Origin: G963422275 sp963422275
GTDB lineage: Bacteria; Pseudomonadota; Alphaproteobacteria; Rhodobacterales; Rhodobacteraceae
DNA length: 64,000 nucleotides
Direction of reading: 5' to 3'
Assembly: GCA_963422275.1 (NCBI GenBank)
Contig: OY729418.1
Location: 3,410,001-3,474,000 of the forward strand
Below, piece after piece: positions 26,415 to 35,644 of this stretch (position 1 is its first letter; each line of letters opens with the position of its first letter). Below the pieces are notes generated by a model, which made no database searches, was not told the DNA's origin, and saw nothing but the letters and a program-made list of their open reading frames with translations. The position numbers and the translations under genes were made by a program.

Positions 26415-26984
26415 ATGCAGGCACTAACAGGAGAATTTAGGCCAATTACGGTGGAGAATTGGCATGATCTTGTCGTGTTGTTCGAGTGCCGGGGCGGCCC
26501 AAAGTACTGCTGGTGCATGGCTTGGAGAAAGGCGTCAGCACAGGCCCGCAAACTGAAGTCAACTGCAAGGCAAGCCGCCTTGAAGGAATGCCTTCATGGG
26601 TACGTGCGGAAGGGAATTCCCGTCGGGATCGTCATGTACAATGGAGAGGAGGCGATCGCATGGTGCTCGGTCGCGCCGAGAGATTCTTACAGGCCGCTTG
26701 GTGGGCTGGAAGTGATAGGAGAGGACCTTGCGCTCGTTTGGTCAATCGCGTGTTTCTTTGTGAAGAGGAAATATCGCGGCACAGGGTTAACACGCAGGTT
26801 GCTGTCAGCGGCGGTCGAATACGCGTCCAATTGCGGCGCGGCGGTGATAGAGGCCTATCCAGTTGATCTGGAGTCACCAAGTTTCCGTTTTATGGGATTG
26901 GTTGGAACGTTTGAAAGCGCTGGCTTCGTGCGGGTCGGACGGGCAGGGAAGAGGCGCCATGTCATGCGCAGGCGGTGCAGTTGA
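26415..26984 (+). CDS. GNAT-family N-acetyltransferase
   Basis: A 189-aa acyl-CoA-dependent transferase. The N-terminus FECRGGPKYCWCMAWR (about residues 23-38) marks the GNAT subgroup whose members start with a GxxxxCWCMxWR segment. The acetyl-CoA loop lies in FFVKRKYRGTGLTRRLLSAAVEYA (about 113-136; RGTG replaces the usual R/QxxGxG/A), and the end SFRFMGLVGTFESAGFVRVGR is the common C-terminal helix-strand. The substrate is unknown. The gene lies alone between hisB (divergent) and a convergent DMT transporter. No strong ribosome site precedes the ATG. Confidence 0.85.
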   Translation: MQALTGEFRPITVENWHDLVVLFECRGGPKYCWCMAWRKASAQARKLKSTARQAALKECLHGYVRKGIPVGIVMYNGEEAIAWCSVAPRDSYRPLGGLEVIGEDLALVWSIACFFVKRKYRGTGLTRRLLSAAVEYASNCGAAVIEAYPVDLESPSFRFMGLVGTFESAGFVRVGRAGKRRHVMRRRCS

Positions 26985-26994
26985 AGACTGGAAA

Positions 26995-27927
26995 TCAGCC
27001 CTTTTTCCTTCTGGCACGACCTACTTTGCGTTCGCGAACAAGGATATAGTAAGTGGAGCCGATAATTATAGAAGTTCCCGCCAGAAAACTCACGGTAATC
27101 CGCTCGTCGAAAATCAGGATTCCGATCACAATTGCCATCGGCACGGCGCAGTAATGAAGCGGAGCGAGCGTGCTCGCGGGAGCAAGCTTATGGCTCAAGG
27201 CCATCAGAAACTGTTGAACGCCAGCAAAAAGCCCGCATCCGACAAGCAGCAGCCAGTCGAAGGATTCGGTTGGCCATTTCTGCTCCAAGAGCAAACACCA
27301 AACGACAAAGATCAGAGTCCCGGTGCAATTGTACAGAGTCGCGGTCGTGGCGGGAGCGTCGCTGCGACCGAGCTTGCGGAGATACACGAACATCAAGGCG
27401 GCAAAAAACGGTGCGGCGATTCCGTATAGGATTCCTGGCCGGAGCCAGCCTTCGGTTCCCGGCTGCAACAGGAATAGGGCTCCGGCAAGCCCGATGAGCA
27501 CAGCAGTCCATCGACGCACGCCGATCTTTTCGCCGAGAAGCAGAGGCGCGAGAATCGTTATGAACACCGTCAAGGTTTGGCCAAGTGCGGTTGCCATTGT
27601 CAGGTCGATCGACGAAAGTGCCAGAAACCAGGTGGCGAGACCCACGAGGCCGAAGATGGTGCGGAGCGCAAGCCCGGCCTTGTCAACAACCTTCAGTGCG
27701 TTGCGTCCTCGCTGATGAATCGCGATAAGAAAGAGAATCGGAAGGCTAAAGGCGTACCTGAACATGAGCACCACCGGAATCGACACGTCTCCGGACAGGA
27801 GCTTGATCGATGTGGCGATGATCATCCCAATGAAGATTTCGCCCAATAGGGCTGCTGCCGCGAGTGAAATGTCCTGCCGCGTCTGGTAGAGACCTCTAGT
27901 CAAGTCCTTAGATATCTTTCCCTGCAT
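26995..27927 (-). CDS. DMT-superfamily (EamA) transporter
   Basis: A 310-aa inner-membrane protein with ten predicted helices in two EamA repeats (about residues 20-150 and 165-300). Each repeat shows the usual small-residue helices and conserved ends such as LGEKIGVRRWTAVLIGLAGALFL and FDERITVSFLAGTSIIIGSTY. This family exports amino acids, metabolites or similar small molecules, and the actual substrate cannot be told from sequence. It has a positive tail (RERKVGRARRKKG). It is convergent with the GNAT gene, 10 bp apart. Confidence 0.9.
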   Translation of the reverse strand: MQGKISKDLTRGLYQTRQDISLAAAALLGEIFIGMIIATSIKLLSGDVSIPVVLMFRYAFSLPILFLIAIHQRGRNALKVVDKAGLALRTIFGLVGLATWFLALSSIDLTMATALGQTLTVFITILAPLLLGEKIGVRRWTAVLIGLAGALFLLQPGTEGWLRPGILYGIAAPFFAALMFVYLRKLGRSDAPATTATLYNCTGTLIFVVWCLLLEQKWPTESFDWLLLVGCGLFAGVQQFLMALSHKLAPASTLAPLHYCAVPMAIVIGILIFDERITVSFLAGTSIIIGSTYYILVRERKVGRARRKKG

Positions 27928-28169
27928 GCTCTTGGACGGATTTCACGATGTTAAATCTCTAACCCCAAACAATACAGTCAGTGTGGTTGCTGCAGCACAA
28001 ATCCGTCCTGCTTTGCTTGCGTTAATCAATCAAACAAGACCGCGAGCACCGTCGTGGAATCGGCTTGGTCATGTTTAGCCGCGTCCACACCGGAATCGGC
28101 GCGAGGATGCAATTCCAACTTGCAGAGACGACAGGTGGTCACCAGATTCAGATGCCGAACGGAGATATC

Positions 28170-28245
28170 TGGAGCGGGCGATGGGATTCGAACCCACGAC
28201 CCCAACCTTGGCAAGGTTGTGCTCTTCCACTGAGCTACACCCGCT
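28170..28245 (-). tRNA. tRNA-Gly (GCC)
   Basis: 76 nt with encoded CCA. On the minus strand: acceptor agcgggt pairs with the 3' strand gcccgct (one G-T), D arm gctc...gagc, anticodon arm caacctTGCCAAggttg with GCC, T arm gtggg/cccat with loop ttcgaat. All invariant positions are in place. Confidence 0.97.
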
Positions 28246-28557
28246 TGTCCAGTCGGGCAGCAACTACACCAAACCGACGGTTTCGGCAAGTCTTCCCTAG
28301 TTTAAAGCCAACTTTTTTCCAGCCTGCAACTGTTGCGGCAAGACGGGAACGGCCAGCCTATCGAAATTGTGAGCCGCGAAACCTCAGTATGTTGATCGGC
28401 GGCATGGTCCAAACCTTCGCCCTACAAGCCCGCATCGCCTCCGCCATTTTGTATCCCAGACATCTCTCCTCCTAGTTTGCTCTTGACGCTGTAAAAATCG
28501 CGACAGCCGTCCAAGCTTGGACCCAGTGAATCCCTAGCGCACGATTGATCACACGCT
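28246..28557. other. Intergenic region, nothing recognised
   Basis: About 310 bp between the tRNA-Gly promoter side and the terC stop. It should hold the tRNA promoter. No frame or RNA structure stands out. Confidence 0.45.
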
Positions 28558-29334
28558 TCATTTCTGCTGGTCTGCTTGGCGAAGTCCTCCTGATCGTTTC
28601 CGAATCTTTCTTTCGCGTGCCAAGTTCAGAACCTCGACAAGGAGCGAAAACAGAATTGCGAGATATATTGGCCACCGCTCCACGTGTGCATGCAATCCAT
28701 CGGCCACGAGAATCACACCGATCAGCAACAGAAACGCAAGCGCTAGCATCTTTGTGGAAGGATGCTTCTCGATGAATTTCGATATCGGTTCTGACGCGAA
28801 CACCATGAGCAACATCGCTCCTGCGACTGCCATTATCATGATCTCGACATGTTCGGCGACCCCGACCGCGGTGATGACCGAATCTATTGAGAACACGATG
28901 TCCAAAACGACAATCTGGGCGATTACGGCGGCAAGACCAACTGCGGCGCTTGTTGCTTTGGATGCAGGCGCCTCGAACTCACCGCTTATTGCAGACACAG
29001 ATTTGTATATGAGGAAAAGCCCACCACCGACGAGGATAATGTCCCGCCATGTCAGGTCGCGACCGAAAACGCTGAGCAAGGGTTCGGAAAGCGACATGAC
29101 CCAAGTTATCGACACTAGGAAAACAACCCTGAAGATCAATCCGAGCGAGAGCCCGATCACCCTCGCGCGTCGGCGCAATTCGTGGGGGAGTTCCGACGCT
29201 GCGAGCGAAATGAAGATTACATTGTCAACGCCCAGCACGATCTCGAGAATCAAGAGAGTCAGGAAACTAAGGAATAGCGGCCAAATATCATTCAACAGTT
29301 CAAGCAACACAGACTCTCGCTCACTCTCGCTCAT
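28558..29334 (-). CDS. TerC-family membrane protein
   Basis: A 258-aa integral membrane protein starting at the ATG at 29334, which has a good AGGAGTG site upstream. Family marks: LTLLILEIVLGVDNVIFISLAA with the conserved ExxLxxDN acidic helix, RARVIGLSLGLIFRVVFL, and the repeated acidic helix QIVVLDIVFSIDSVITAVG, which together form a metal-binding core. Members are linked to Mn2+ efflux or to metalation of exported proteins. Which role applies here is not shown. It stands alone between tRNA-Gly and pyc. Confidence 0.92.
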   Translation of the reverse strand: MSESERESVLLELLNDIWPLFLSFLTLLILEIVLGVDNVIFISLAASELPHELRRRARVIGLSLGLIFRVVFLVSITWVMSLSEPLLSVFGRDLTWRDIILVGGGLFLIYKSVSAISGEFEAPASKATSAAVGLAAVIAQIVVLDIVFSIDSVITAVGVAEHVEIMIMAVAGAMLLMVFASEPISKFIEKHPSTKMLALAFLLLIGVILVADGLHAHVERWPIYLAILFSLLVEVLNLARERKIRKRSGGLRQADQQK

Positions 29335-29554
29335 CACTCCTGCACGATAATTGGGATCAAGCGGGGAGATTTGCAATGCGCGATGTGCAATTCCTTTTCT
29401 GCCGCGATGAGCAGCCAACTGATTCCCGATTCACCATGAATGTAATGAGAATTTGGGATTGGGGACAATCGCTTCAATGCTTCCGCAAATGCCAGTCAAG
29501 CGCCGCGTCAGGACGAAATTCCTGTCTGCACCGTCAAACGGCGAGGTAACCGCG

Positions 29555-32500
29555 CTAAGAGAAGATTTCAAGCTCGACGAGCAGGTCCTTGGCGTCGATC
29601 ATTGTTGTTGGGCCAACGTGAACCTTCGCAACCTTCGCATCGTGCTCGGAGTAGATGCCCGTTTCCATTTTCATGGCCTCGATTGTGAGAAGCAGATCCC
29701 CTTTATTGACTCTTTGCCTTTCGCTGACGGAGAGAGAAGCAACGGACCCGGACATCGGTGCGCCAACGTGACCTGGATTGCAGGGATTCGCCTTGATGGC
29801 AGCCGCGGTATCAGCGCGCATTCGCTGATCATGTATCCTCACGACCCTTGGCTGTCCGTTCAACTCGAAAAAGACCCGAACGTCGCCCTTCTCGTTTGGG
29901 TCGCCAACCGCTTCCAGCCTAATTTCCAGAATTTTGCCTGGATCGATCTCGACGCTGATTTCTTCGCCGGGCTCCATTCCGCAGAAGAAGGCACGAGTCG
30001 GCAACGTGCGAACTGGTCCGTAGGTGGCGTGCTTCTCTGAGTAGTCCAGGAAAACTTTGGGATACATGAGGTAGCTGGCCAAGTCCTCGTCATCAACCGC
30101 CACATCGCCAAGTTTGCTTGAGACACTCTTGCGCGTCGCCTCTATGTCCACTGGATCGAGGCGTTCGCCCGGCCGAGTCATGTTGGGTTTCTCGCCCTTG
30201 AGAATCTTTTTCTGTATCGCCTCCGGGAATCCGCCAAGCGGGTAACCGACATTGCCACGCATCAGGTCCACAACAGATTTGGGAAAGGCGACCTCGACAT
30301 CGGGGTCCTCAACCTCGGTGCGTGCAAGGCCTTGGCTGACCATCAGAAGTGCCATGTCACCCACACATTTTGAGGTTGGTGTGACCTTCACAATGTCTCC
30401 GAACATCTTGTTGACATCCGCGTAAGCTTTAGCAATTTCAGGCCAACGTTCGCCTAGGCCGAGTGAACGTGCCTGAGCCTTTAGATTGGAAAATTGGCCG
30501 CCCGGCATTTCGTGAAGGAATATCTCTGACGCTGGCGCAGGCAACCCTTCGTCAAAGGCGGTGTATTGTGAGCGGACACTGTCCCAGTAGCTGGAAATTT
30601 CCCGGATTGCTCCGATATCGAGGCCAGTGTTCCGGTCCGTTCGGTTCAGCGCTTCGACTATGGATCCAAGGCAGGGCTGGGACGTGCCTCCGGAAAGTGC
30701 ATCCATGGCGGTGTCCACAGCGTCCACACCAGCCTCGGCAGCGGCGAGAATGGACGCGGCACCCATTCCACTCGTGTCGTGCGTGTGAAAGTGCACGGGC
30801 AGCCCAACCTCTTCCTTCAGCGCTGAAATCAAAACGTGCGCCGCACCCGGCTTTAGCAGCCCCGCCATGTCCTTTAATCCAAGTATGTGCGCTCCTGCCT
30901 TCTTCAGTTCCTTTCCCATCTGGACGTAGTATTGCAGGTCGAACTTGGCGCGGTCGGGATCAGTTATGTCTCCCGTGTAGCAGATGGCAGCTTCGCAGAC
31001 CCGGTTTGACTCGATGACCGCGTCCATGGCCACTCTCATGTTGTCTACCCAGTTCAGGCTGTCGAATATGCGGAACACGTCAACGCCCGAATTTGCTGCC
31101 TGTCGGACAAAAAACCGGACAACGTTGTCCGGGTAATTGGTATACCCCACTCCGTTCGACGCTCGCAGAAGCATTTGGAGCATTACGTTCGGAATCCGCT
31201 CCCTGATGTCGCGAAGTCTCTGCCATGGACATTCTAGCAGGAAGCGGTAAGCGACATCGAACGTTGCACCTCCCCAGCATTCGATCGAAAACAGTTCGGG
31301 CAGATTATGGGCGTAAGCCGTTGACACGTTGATCATGTCCAGCGAACGCATCCGTGTCGCGAGAAGCGATTGATGAGCGTCCCGCATCGTCGTGTCCGTA
31401 ACGAGCAACCGGCTCTGTCGTGAAAGCCATCCCGCCACCGCTTCCGGCCCCTGTTTGTCAAGGAGTTGCTTTGTGCCGGAGGGAATTTCGCCACTGCGCA
31501 GGGCGGGGGGAGGCAGCGCAGTCGCCGATGCGCTGGCACGGCCGCGTCCCGCGGCTTCCGGATGACCGTTGACGATAGTGTCGGCGATGTAGGTGAGAAT
31601 TCGCGTGGCCCTGTCTTGTCGCTTTGGAAAGCTGAAAAGCCCTGGTGTGCTGTCGATGAACCTTGTCGTGTAGTGGTTGGACAGGAATTCTGGGTGTTTC
31701 AACAGGTTCTCGATGAACGTGATGTTCGTCGCCACACCCCTGATGCGGAACTCCCTGAGGGCGCGACCCATCCGCGCGACGGCTTCATGAGGCGTGCCGG
31801 CCCACGCAATTACCTTGACCAAAAGCGAGTCGTAATGGCGCGTCACGACGCCGCCAGAGTACGCGGTTCCACCGTCGAGGCGGATGCCATGGCCAGTTGC
31901 GGACCGGTATGCCGTCAAGCGTCCATAGTCTGGAATGAAGTTGTTTTGTGGATCTTCTGTGGTGATTCGACTTTGAAGGGCGTGTCCACGCAACTTGATG
32001 TCGCTCTGGCTAGTTGCTCCCGTCGCGTTGGCGAGAGTCGCTCCTTCGGCAATGCGAATTTGCGCTTTCACGATGTCGATTCCCGTTATCTCCTCGGTCA
32101 CGGTGTGCTCAACTTGAATCCGCGGATTGACCTCGATGAAATGAAACGAGCCGGTGTCACTATTCATAAGAAACTCGACGGTTCCGGCGTTCCGATAGCC
32201 GCACTCTCGAGCAACGCGCAGGGCGAACTCACAAATTTTCTGGCGACCTTCGTCATCGAGATATGGAGCAGGGGCACGTTCAACGACCTTCTGGTTTCGC
32301 CGCTGCACCGTGCAGTCGCGTTCGAACAGATGGTAGATGGAACCGTGAGCGTCCCCAAGAATCTGGACTTCCACATGCCGGGCGCGCGAAACCAACATCT
32401 CGAGAAAGCACTCGCTATTGCCAAACGCCGCCTCGGCTTCCCGGCGGCCTTCCCCAACTTTTTCGGCCAGCTCGTCCTGTGTCTCGATAATCCGCATGCC

Positions 32501-33007
32501 TCGTCCGCCACCGCCCCACGATGCTTTGAGCATCAACGGGTATCCTATTGCGGAAGCCATGTTTTCGATCTTGTCGATTTCCAGGGGAAGCAAGTCCGTG
32601 GCTGGAACCACAGGAACGCCGGCAGACATTGCTACCTTTCGCGCCGACGCTTTGTCGCCGAGCAACCTCATCGTCGCCGCATCCGGGCCGATGAATGCCA
32701 GGCCAGCCTCGGAGCAGGCGTCAACAAGTGCCGGATTCTCTGAAAGCAGCCCGTATCCGGGATGAATTGCGTCGGCGCCGGATAACTTCGCCACCCGAAT
32801 GACCTCGTCTATGGAGAGATAGGCCTCAACGGGACCTAGCCCTTCGCCAATCCTGTACGCTTCGTCGGACTTGAATCGATGCAGCGAGAGCTTGTCTTGT
32901 TCGGCGAATACCGCCACTGTACCCATTCCAAGCTCGGTTGCTGCTCGCATGACGCGGATCGCTATTTCGCCTCGATTGGCGACAAGAATTTTCTTGAATT
33001 CAGGCAT
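29555..33007 (-). CDS. pyc: Pyruvate carboxylase
   Basis: Biotin enzyme that makes oxaloacetate from pyruvate, bicarbonate and ATP. With the ATG at 33007 (MPEFKKILVANRGEIAIRVM) it is 1150 aa, the normal single-chain length. Order: biotin carboxylase (1-460) with the ATP loop KASWGGGGRGM and FIEVNPRIQVEHTVTEE; carboxyltransferase (about 530-800) with DTTMRDAHQSLLATRMR and the metal HFHTHD; a PYC_OADA/tetramerisation region; and the C-terminal biotinyl domain with EAMKMET (biotin Lys about 1121). The neighbouring plus strand shows long open frames that are only mirrors of this gene. Confidence 0.98.
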   Translation of the reverse strand: MPEFKKILVANRGEIAIRVMRAATELGMGTVAVFAEQDKLSLHRFKSDEAYRIGEGLGPVEAYLSIDEVIRVAKLSGADAIHPGYGLLSENPALVDACSEAGLAFIGPDAATMRLLGDKASARKVAMSAGVPVVPATDLLPLEIDKIENMASAIGYPLMLKASWGGGGRGMRIIETQDELAEKVGEGRREAEAAFGNSECFLEMLVSRARHVEVQILGDAHGSIYHLFERDCTVQRRNQKVVERAPAPYLDDEGRQKICEFALRVARECGYRNAGTVEFLMNSDTGSFHFIEVNPRIQVEHTVTEEITGIDIVKAQIRIAEGATLANATGATSQSDIKLRGHALQSRITTEDPQNNFIPDYGRLTAYRSATGHGIRLDGGTAYSGGVVTRHYDSLLVKVIAWAGTPHEAVARMGRALREFRIRGVATNITFIENLLKHPEFLSNHYTTRFIDSTPGLFSFPKRQDRATRILTYIADTIVNGHPEAAGRGRASASATALPPPALRSGEIPSGTKQLLDKQGPEAVAGWLSRQSRLLVTDTTMRDAHQSLLATRMRSLDMINVSTAYAHNLPELFSIECWGGATFDVAYRFLLECPWQRLRDIRERIPNVMLQMLLRASNGVGYTNYPDNVVRFFVRQAANSGVDVFRIFDSLNWVDNMRVAMDAVIESNRVCEAAICYTGDITDPDRAKFDLQYYVQMGKELKKAGAHILGLKDMAGLLKPGAAHVLISALKEEVGLPVHFHTHDTSGMGAASILAAAEAGVDAVDTAMDALSGGTSQPCLGSIVEALNRTDRNTGLDIGAIREISSYWDSVRSQYTAFDEGLPAPASEIFLHEMPGGQFSNLKAQARSLGLGERWPEIAKAYADVNKMFGDIVKVTPTSKCVGDMALLMVSQGLARTEVEDPDVEVAFPKSVVDLMRGNVGYPLGGFPEAIQKKILKGEKPNMTRPGERLDPVDIEATRKSVSSKLGDVAVDDEDLASYLMYPKVFLDYSEKHATYGPVRTLPTRAFFCGMEPGEEISVEIDPGKILEIRLEAVGDPNEKGDVRVFFELNGQPRVVRIHDQRMRADTAAAIKANPCNPGHVGAPMSGSVASLSVSERQRVNKGDLLLTIEAMKMETGIYSEHDAKVAKVHVGPTTMIDAKDLLVELEIFS

Positions 33008-33264
33008 GTTGTTTCCGTACTGATGATTGCGGAGATTGTCTTGGATTGCGTTGCGGCGATGAATGAAGAGTTGGACTGAAACTCCAGCACCATGCCTCGA
33101 ATGGCCGACAGAATCCACATCTAGCGGTTATCATGATTGCTGTTTAAGTGTCCAACCGAGTGACGCTCATATAAGCCGCGAGAATTGGAATCGCCGCTGG
33201 ACTTTGGCTTGATTTTCGTCAAGCGCGGAGTGCTGGCTCTAGCGCTTGGCACCATATTGCGTTG

Positions 33265-33797
33265 AACTGCTTATGCACTTGGTTCCGGTTTGATCAAGAT
33301 GCAGCAGGGGTGAGGTTTGGCGCGCAGAGCCTGCAGGAACAGGGACAGGAAGGCAGCGCGGCGGTTTCGGCGCCGATTGAAGCGAAAGACGAACTCGCCG
33401 AGACAGGTCTGGAGGCGCTTGGCGCGCAGCCCGTGGCAGACGCCCCGAGCCCAGTCCTTGAGGTTGCAGAACGCGGTGTGGATCCAGGCGAGAATTTCAC
33501 GGGCGGGCCTGTCGCCGACGACATGGGGCCGGTGGTGGTCGCGGCGGTGTTGCGCACAGCGAAGTTGCCGAGATCCTTGGCGTCGCAGGAAGGGATCGTG
33601 GCCAGCCGCAGGCGGGACACCGGAAGCCGTTCGGCCATCGAACGGCGGCGGCGTCGGGGAACCGGCGCTGGAAGGCGATGAGGCTGGCGGGGATTTCGGT
33701 CCTGGAACGGTTCCATGTCAAGAATGTCATGCGAACATTACATCGCCCGACATCCCGGACACAATGCCTTGTGTCGCCGGAACCAGGTGCATAAGAA
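33265..33797 (-). mobile_element. Internally deleted IS1595-family element
   Basis: A 10-bp direct repeat attgcgttga stands at 33255-33264 and 33798-33807, directly outside a pair of inverted ends sharing cttatgcac(t/c)tggttccgg. IS1595 relatives make 8-bp duplications, so this fits. Only about 530 bp remain inside, joining the N-terminus and C-terminus of the transposase. Confidence 0.7.
33271..33730 (-). pseudogene. IS1595-family transposase, deletion-fused
   Basis: The minus strand starts with RTEIPASLIAFQRRFPDAAA and RWPNGFRCPACGWPRSLP (the Cys-rich zinc end of IS1595 transposases), then jumps, in another frame, to RPHVVGDRPAREILAWIHTA, FCNLKDWARGVCHGLRAK and FVFRFNRRRNRRAAF, the last parts of the family. 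The whole catalytic DDE core is missing. Confidence 0.75.
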
Positions 33798-33810
33798 ATT
33801 GCGTTGATAT

Positions 33811-34097
33811 TCAGGATGGGGCGTCAGGCCGGACCAAAGCGTAAGGCTCAGTTTGCGATTCGCAGGCGTGTCTTGGCGCTGGCGGCTGGTAGCCGTCTGG
33901 ATGTGCACGGCTCCGCGCACCCGTTTGCCGGTGGCGCCAGCGGAACGCCGTGCTCGGCGCAATCCCGCAGCGTGCGCAGCCTCGCGGATGGTCTCGCCCT
34001 CCGGTGGGTCCGACAGAACCGCAGCAACCTTGCGGCACGGCACCGCCGTCAGTTCATCGATTCTCGAAAACCAGTCCCGAAACCGTGCCCGATCCAT
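33811..34097 (-). pseudogene. Second IS1595-type transposase remnant
   Basis: ATG at 34097 opens MDRARFRDWFSRIDELTAVP, then RKVAAVLSDPPEGET, then in another frame ARCGIAPSTAFRWRHR, then TGKRVRGAVHIQTATSR. These are the first helix, the recognition helix and a C-terminal piece of a distinct IS1595 subgroup; the zinc ribbon and the DDE core are gone. It lies directly next to the deleted element at 33265-33797, which appears to have landed at its end. Confidence 0.7.
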
Positions 34098-34284
34098 TGT
34101 TCCGCTCCCCATGGTCAATGCAAGTTGAAACCCAGTGCAGCACATGCGCCTTCGAAATGCGAACAGAGCCAAACGTAAAGATGAATGTAGGCAGTCGGAT
34201 GCTCGTTTTCCGGGCGAATTTGAGTGAAGAATTCGACCACGTCCATGAATTGCGGCTTTACCGTTGGCGTGAATTCGATTATCC

Positions 34285-34486
34285 GAGTCTTGACGGTTCT
34301 ACGGACGAACGGCATTCGTCCGAGACGAAGAGGGAATGCGGTGCGGCGCTATTAATTGGCGTCTAGTCCGCAACTGCCCCCGCAACTGTAGGCGGAGAGC
34401 CTGCCCGAATTGAGCCACTGGCCAAATCTCGGCTGGGAAGGATCGGGCAAGCGATGAGCTGCAAGTCAGGAGACCTGCCGTCACGC
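34285..34486 (+). promoter_or_regulatory. Cobalamin riboswitch
   Basis: All core blocks of the B12 aptamer appear in order: gaagagggaatgcggtg, then gtccgcaactgcccccgcaa followed by ctgtaggcggagagcc, then gccactggcc...ctgggaagg, and the closing caagtcaggagacctgcc (34462-34479). It lies on the plus strand upstream of a small ORF and a BtuDFC-type importer, which it should repress when adenosylcobalamin is plentiful. No obvious intrinsic terminator follows; the first ribosome site is about 30 nt downstream, so control of translation start is plausible (inference). Confidence 0.95.
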
Positions 34487-34527
34487 TGTTTCTCGACCCG
34501 GACGGGATGTGCCGGAGGGAGCCTGAA

Positions 34528-34854
34528 ATGGTCGGAAGACCGCATTTGCCCGAGCACGCAGATTGTTTCCTGTCGCTTTCAAAGCGATCGCGGATGATGT
34601 TGTGCCCCATGCAGGCTGGCAGCGGCTACCTGCCGGACAAGCGGGACTGGAGTTCGGCTGTGAAAGACATGCTGTCTTGCAGAATGAACTTGCTCGGAGA
34701 TTCATGTTGCTGCAGCGCAATGTACGAGGCACCGCGTTTCGTGTGTGACACTAGTTCTTTAGCGGCGGGGCTGCTTGCCAGCGTCCTTCGCATCTTTTGG
34801 ACTCTTGGCAGCACGCTTAAGGGTTGCCGTTTGTTTTCTGTTCAAAAGCCATGA
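34528..34854 (+). CDS. Small hypothetical protein between B12 riboswitch and ABC ATPase
   Basis: A 108-aa frame. Its ATG has a strong site ggaggga seven bases upstream, the first good ribosome site after the riboswitch, and its TGA stop overlaps the ATGATG start of the ABC ATPase (ATGA at 34851-34854). It therefore sits exactly where a riboswitch-controlled first gene should be. The product is rich in Cys, Met and Ser (for example DSCCCSAMYEAPRFVCDTSS) with one weakly hydrophobic stretch, SLAAGLLASVLRIFWTLGS, near the end. I recognise no family. It may be a real small partner, or a leader ORF that couples translation to the ATPase; a chance frame is still possible. Confidence 0.45.
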   Translation: MVGRPHLPEHADCFLSLSKRSRMMLCPMQAGSGYLPDKRDWSSAVKDMLSCRMNLLGDSCCCSAMYEAPRFVCDTSSLAAGLLASVLRIFWTLGSTLKGCRLFSVQKP

Positions 34855-35627
34855 TGGCGGCGAGACTGGAGGCAAAAGCGGTGTCTTGGGGGCCGCCAAG
34901 GCAACCGAACATCCTGCATGAAACGAGCTTCACTCTAGAGCCAGGGTGCATACTAGGCGTTGTTGGACCCAACGGCGCGGGCAAGTCTACATTCTTGCGA
35001 TTGCTCTACCGATTCTATCGGCCTAGGACGGGGATGACGCTTGTTGATGGCGAGGATATCTGGTCGATGGATGCAAGAGCTGCGGCTCGCCTGATCGGTG
35101 TCGTGCTGCAGGAACATCCAGCCGATTTTTCGTTGACGGTCAGGGAAGTGGTTGCACTTGGGCGGGCGCCGCACAGGAGCGGGTTTTCTGCCGGAGGCAA
35201 GAAAGACGCGAATGTCGTGGACAAGGTAATAGCTCTCTTGGACTTGCACGAATTGGAGGGGAGGGAGATCAGGACGCTGTCGGGCGGCGAGCGCCAGCGC
35301 GTCATGATGGCACGGGCGCTCGCTCAGCAACCGCGAGTCCTAGTTCTCGATGAACCTTCCAATCATCTTGATATTCGACATGAACTGGAACTGCTGAAGC
35401 TGCTTAGGGAACTGGGGCTTACGGTGGTATGCAGCATGCATGATCTGAATGTTGCGTTGAGCTTCGCCGACATGGTGCTGGCACTCGCCGGAGGCAGAAC
35501 ACTCGCGTTTGGCCGGACCGCAGAAGTGCTTTCGCCGAATTTGGTTTCTGCGGTGTTCTCTGTTGAAGCGCACGTTGAGACTCTTGTGCCCAGCGGCAAG
35601 AACAGGTTCACGTTTCGATTGCAATGA
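34851..35627 (+). CDS. btuD: Cobalamin-type ABC transporter ATP-binding protein
   Basis: A 258-aa FecE/BtuD-type ATPase. Walker A GPNGAGKSTFLR (about residue 40), Q-loop VVLQEHPADF, signature TLSGGERQRVMMARALAQQP, Walker B VLVLDEPSNHLD, H-loop VCSMHDLN. No good ribosome site precedes ATG 34851/34854, which fits translational coupling to the upstream small ORF whose stop it overlaps. Iron-siderophore ATPases look alike; the cobalamin riboswitch upstream is the reason for the B12 assignment. It is the first of three importer genes. Confidence 0.85.
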   Translation: MMAARLEAKAVSWGPPRQPNILHETSFTLEPGCILGVVGPNGAGKSTFLRLLYRFYRPRTGMTLVDGEDIWSMDARAAARLIGVVLQEHPADFSLTVREVVALGRAPHRSGFSAGGKKDANVVDKVIALLDLHELEGREIRTLSGGERQRVMMARALAQQPRVLVLDEPSNHLDIRHELELLKLLRELGLTVVCSMHDLNVALSFADMVLALAGGRTLAFGRTAEVLSPNLVSAVFSVEAHVETLVPSGKNRFTFRLQ

Positions 35628-35644
35628 ACTGGAGGTAAATCGGT

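Noticed and set aside
31466..32743. A 425-codon plus-strand frame inside pyruvate carboxylase
   Set aside because: It is antisense to a clearly intact biotin carboxylase domain and has no recognisable motif.
34481..34814. Minus-strand frames opposite the post-riboswitch ORF
   Set aside because: They lack a ribosome site and face against the operon; the plus-strand frame has a good site and the ATGA overlap.
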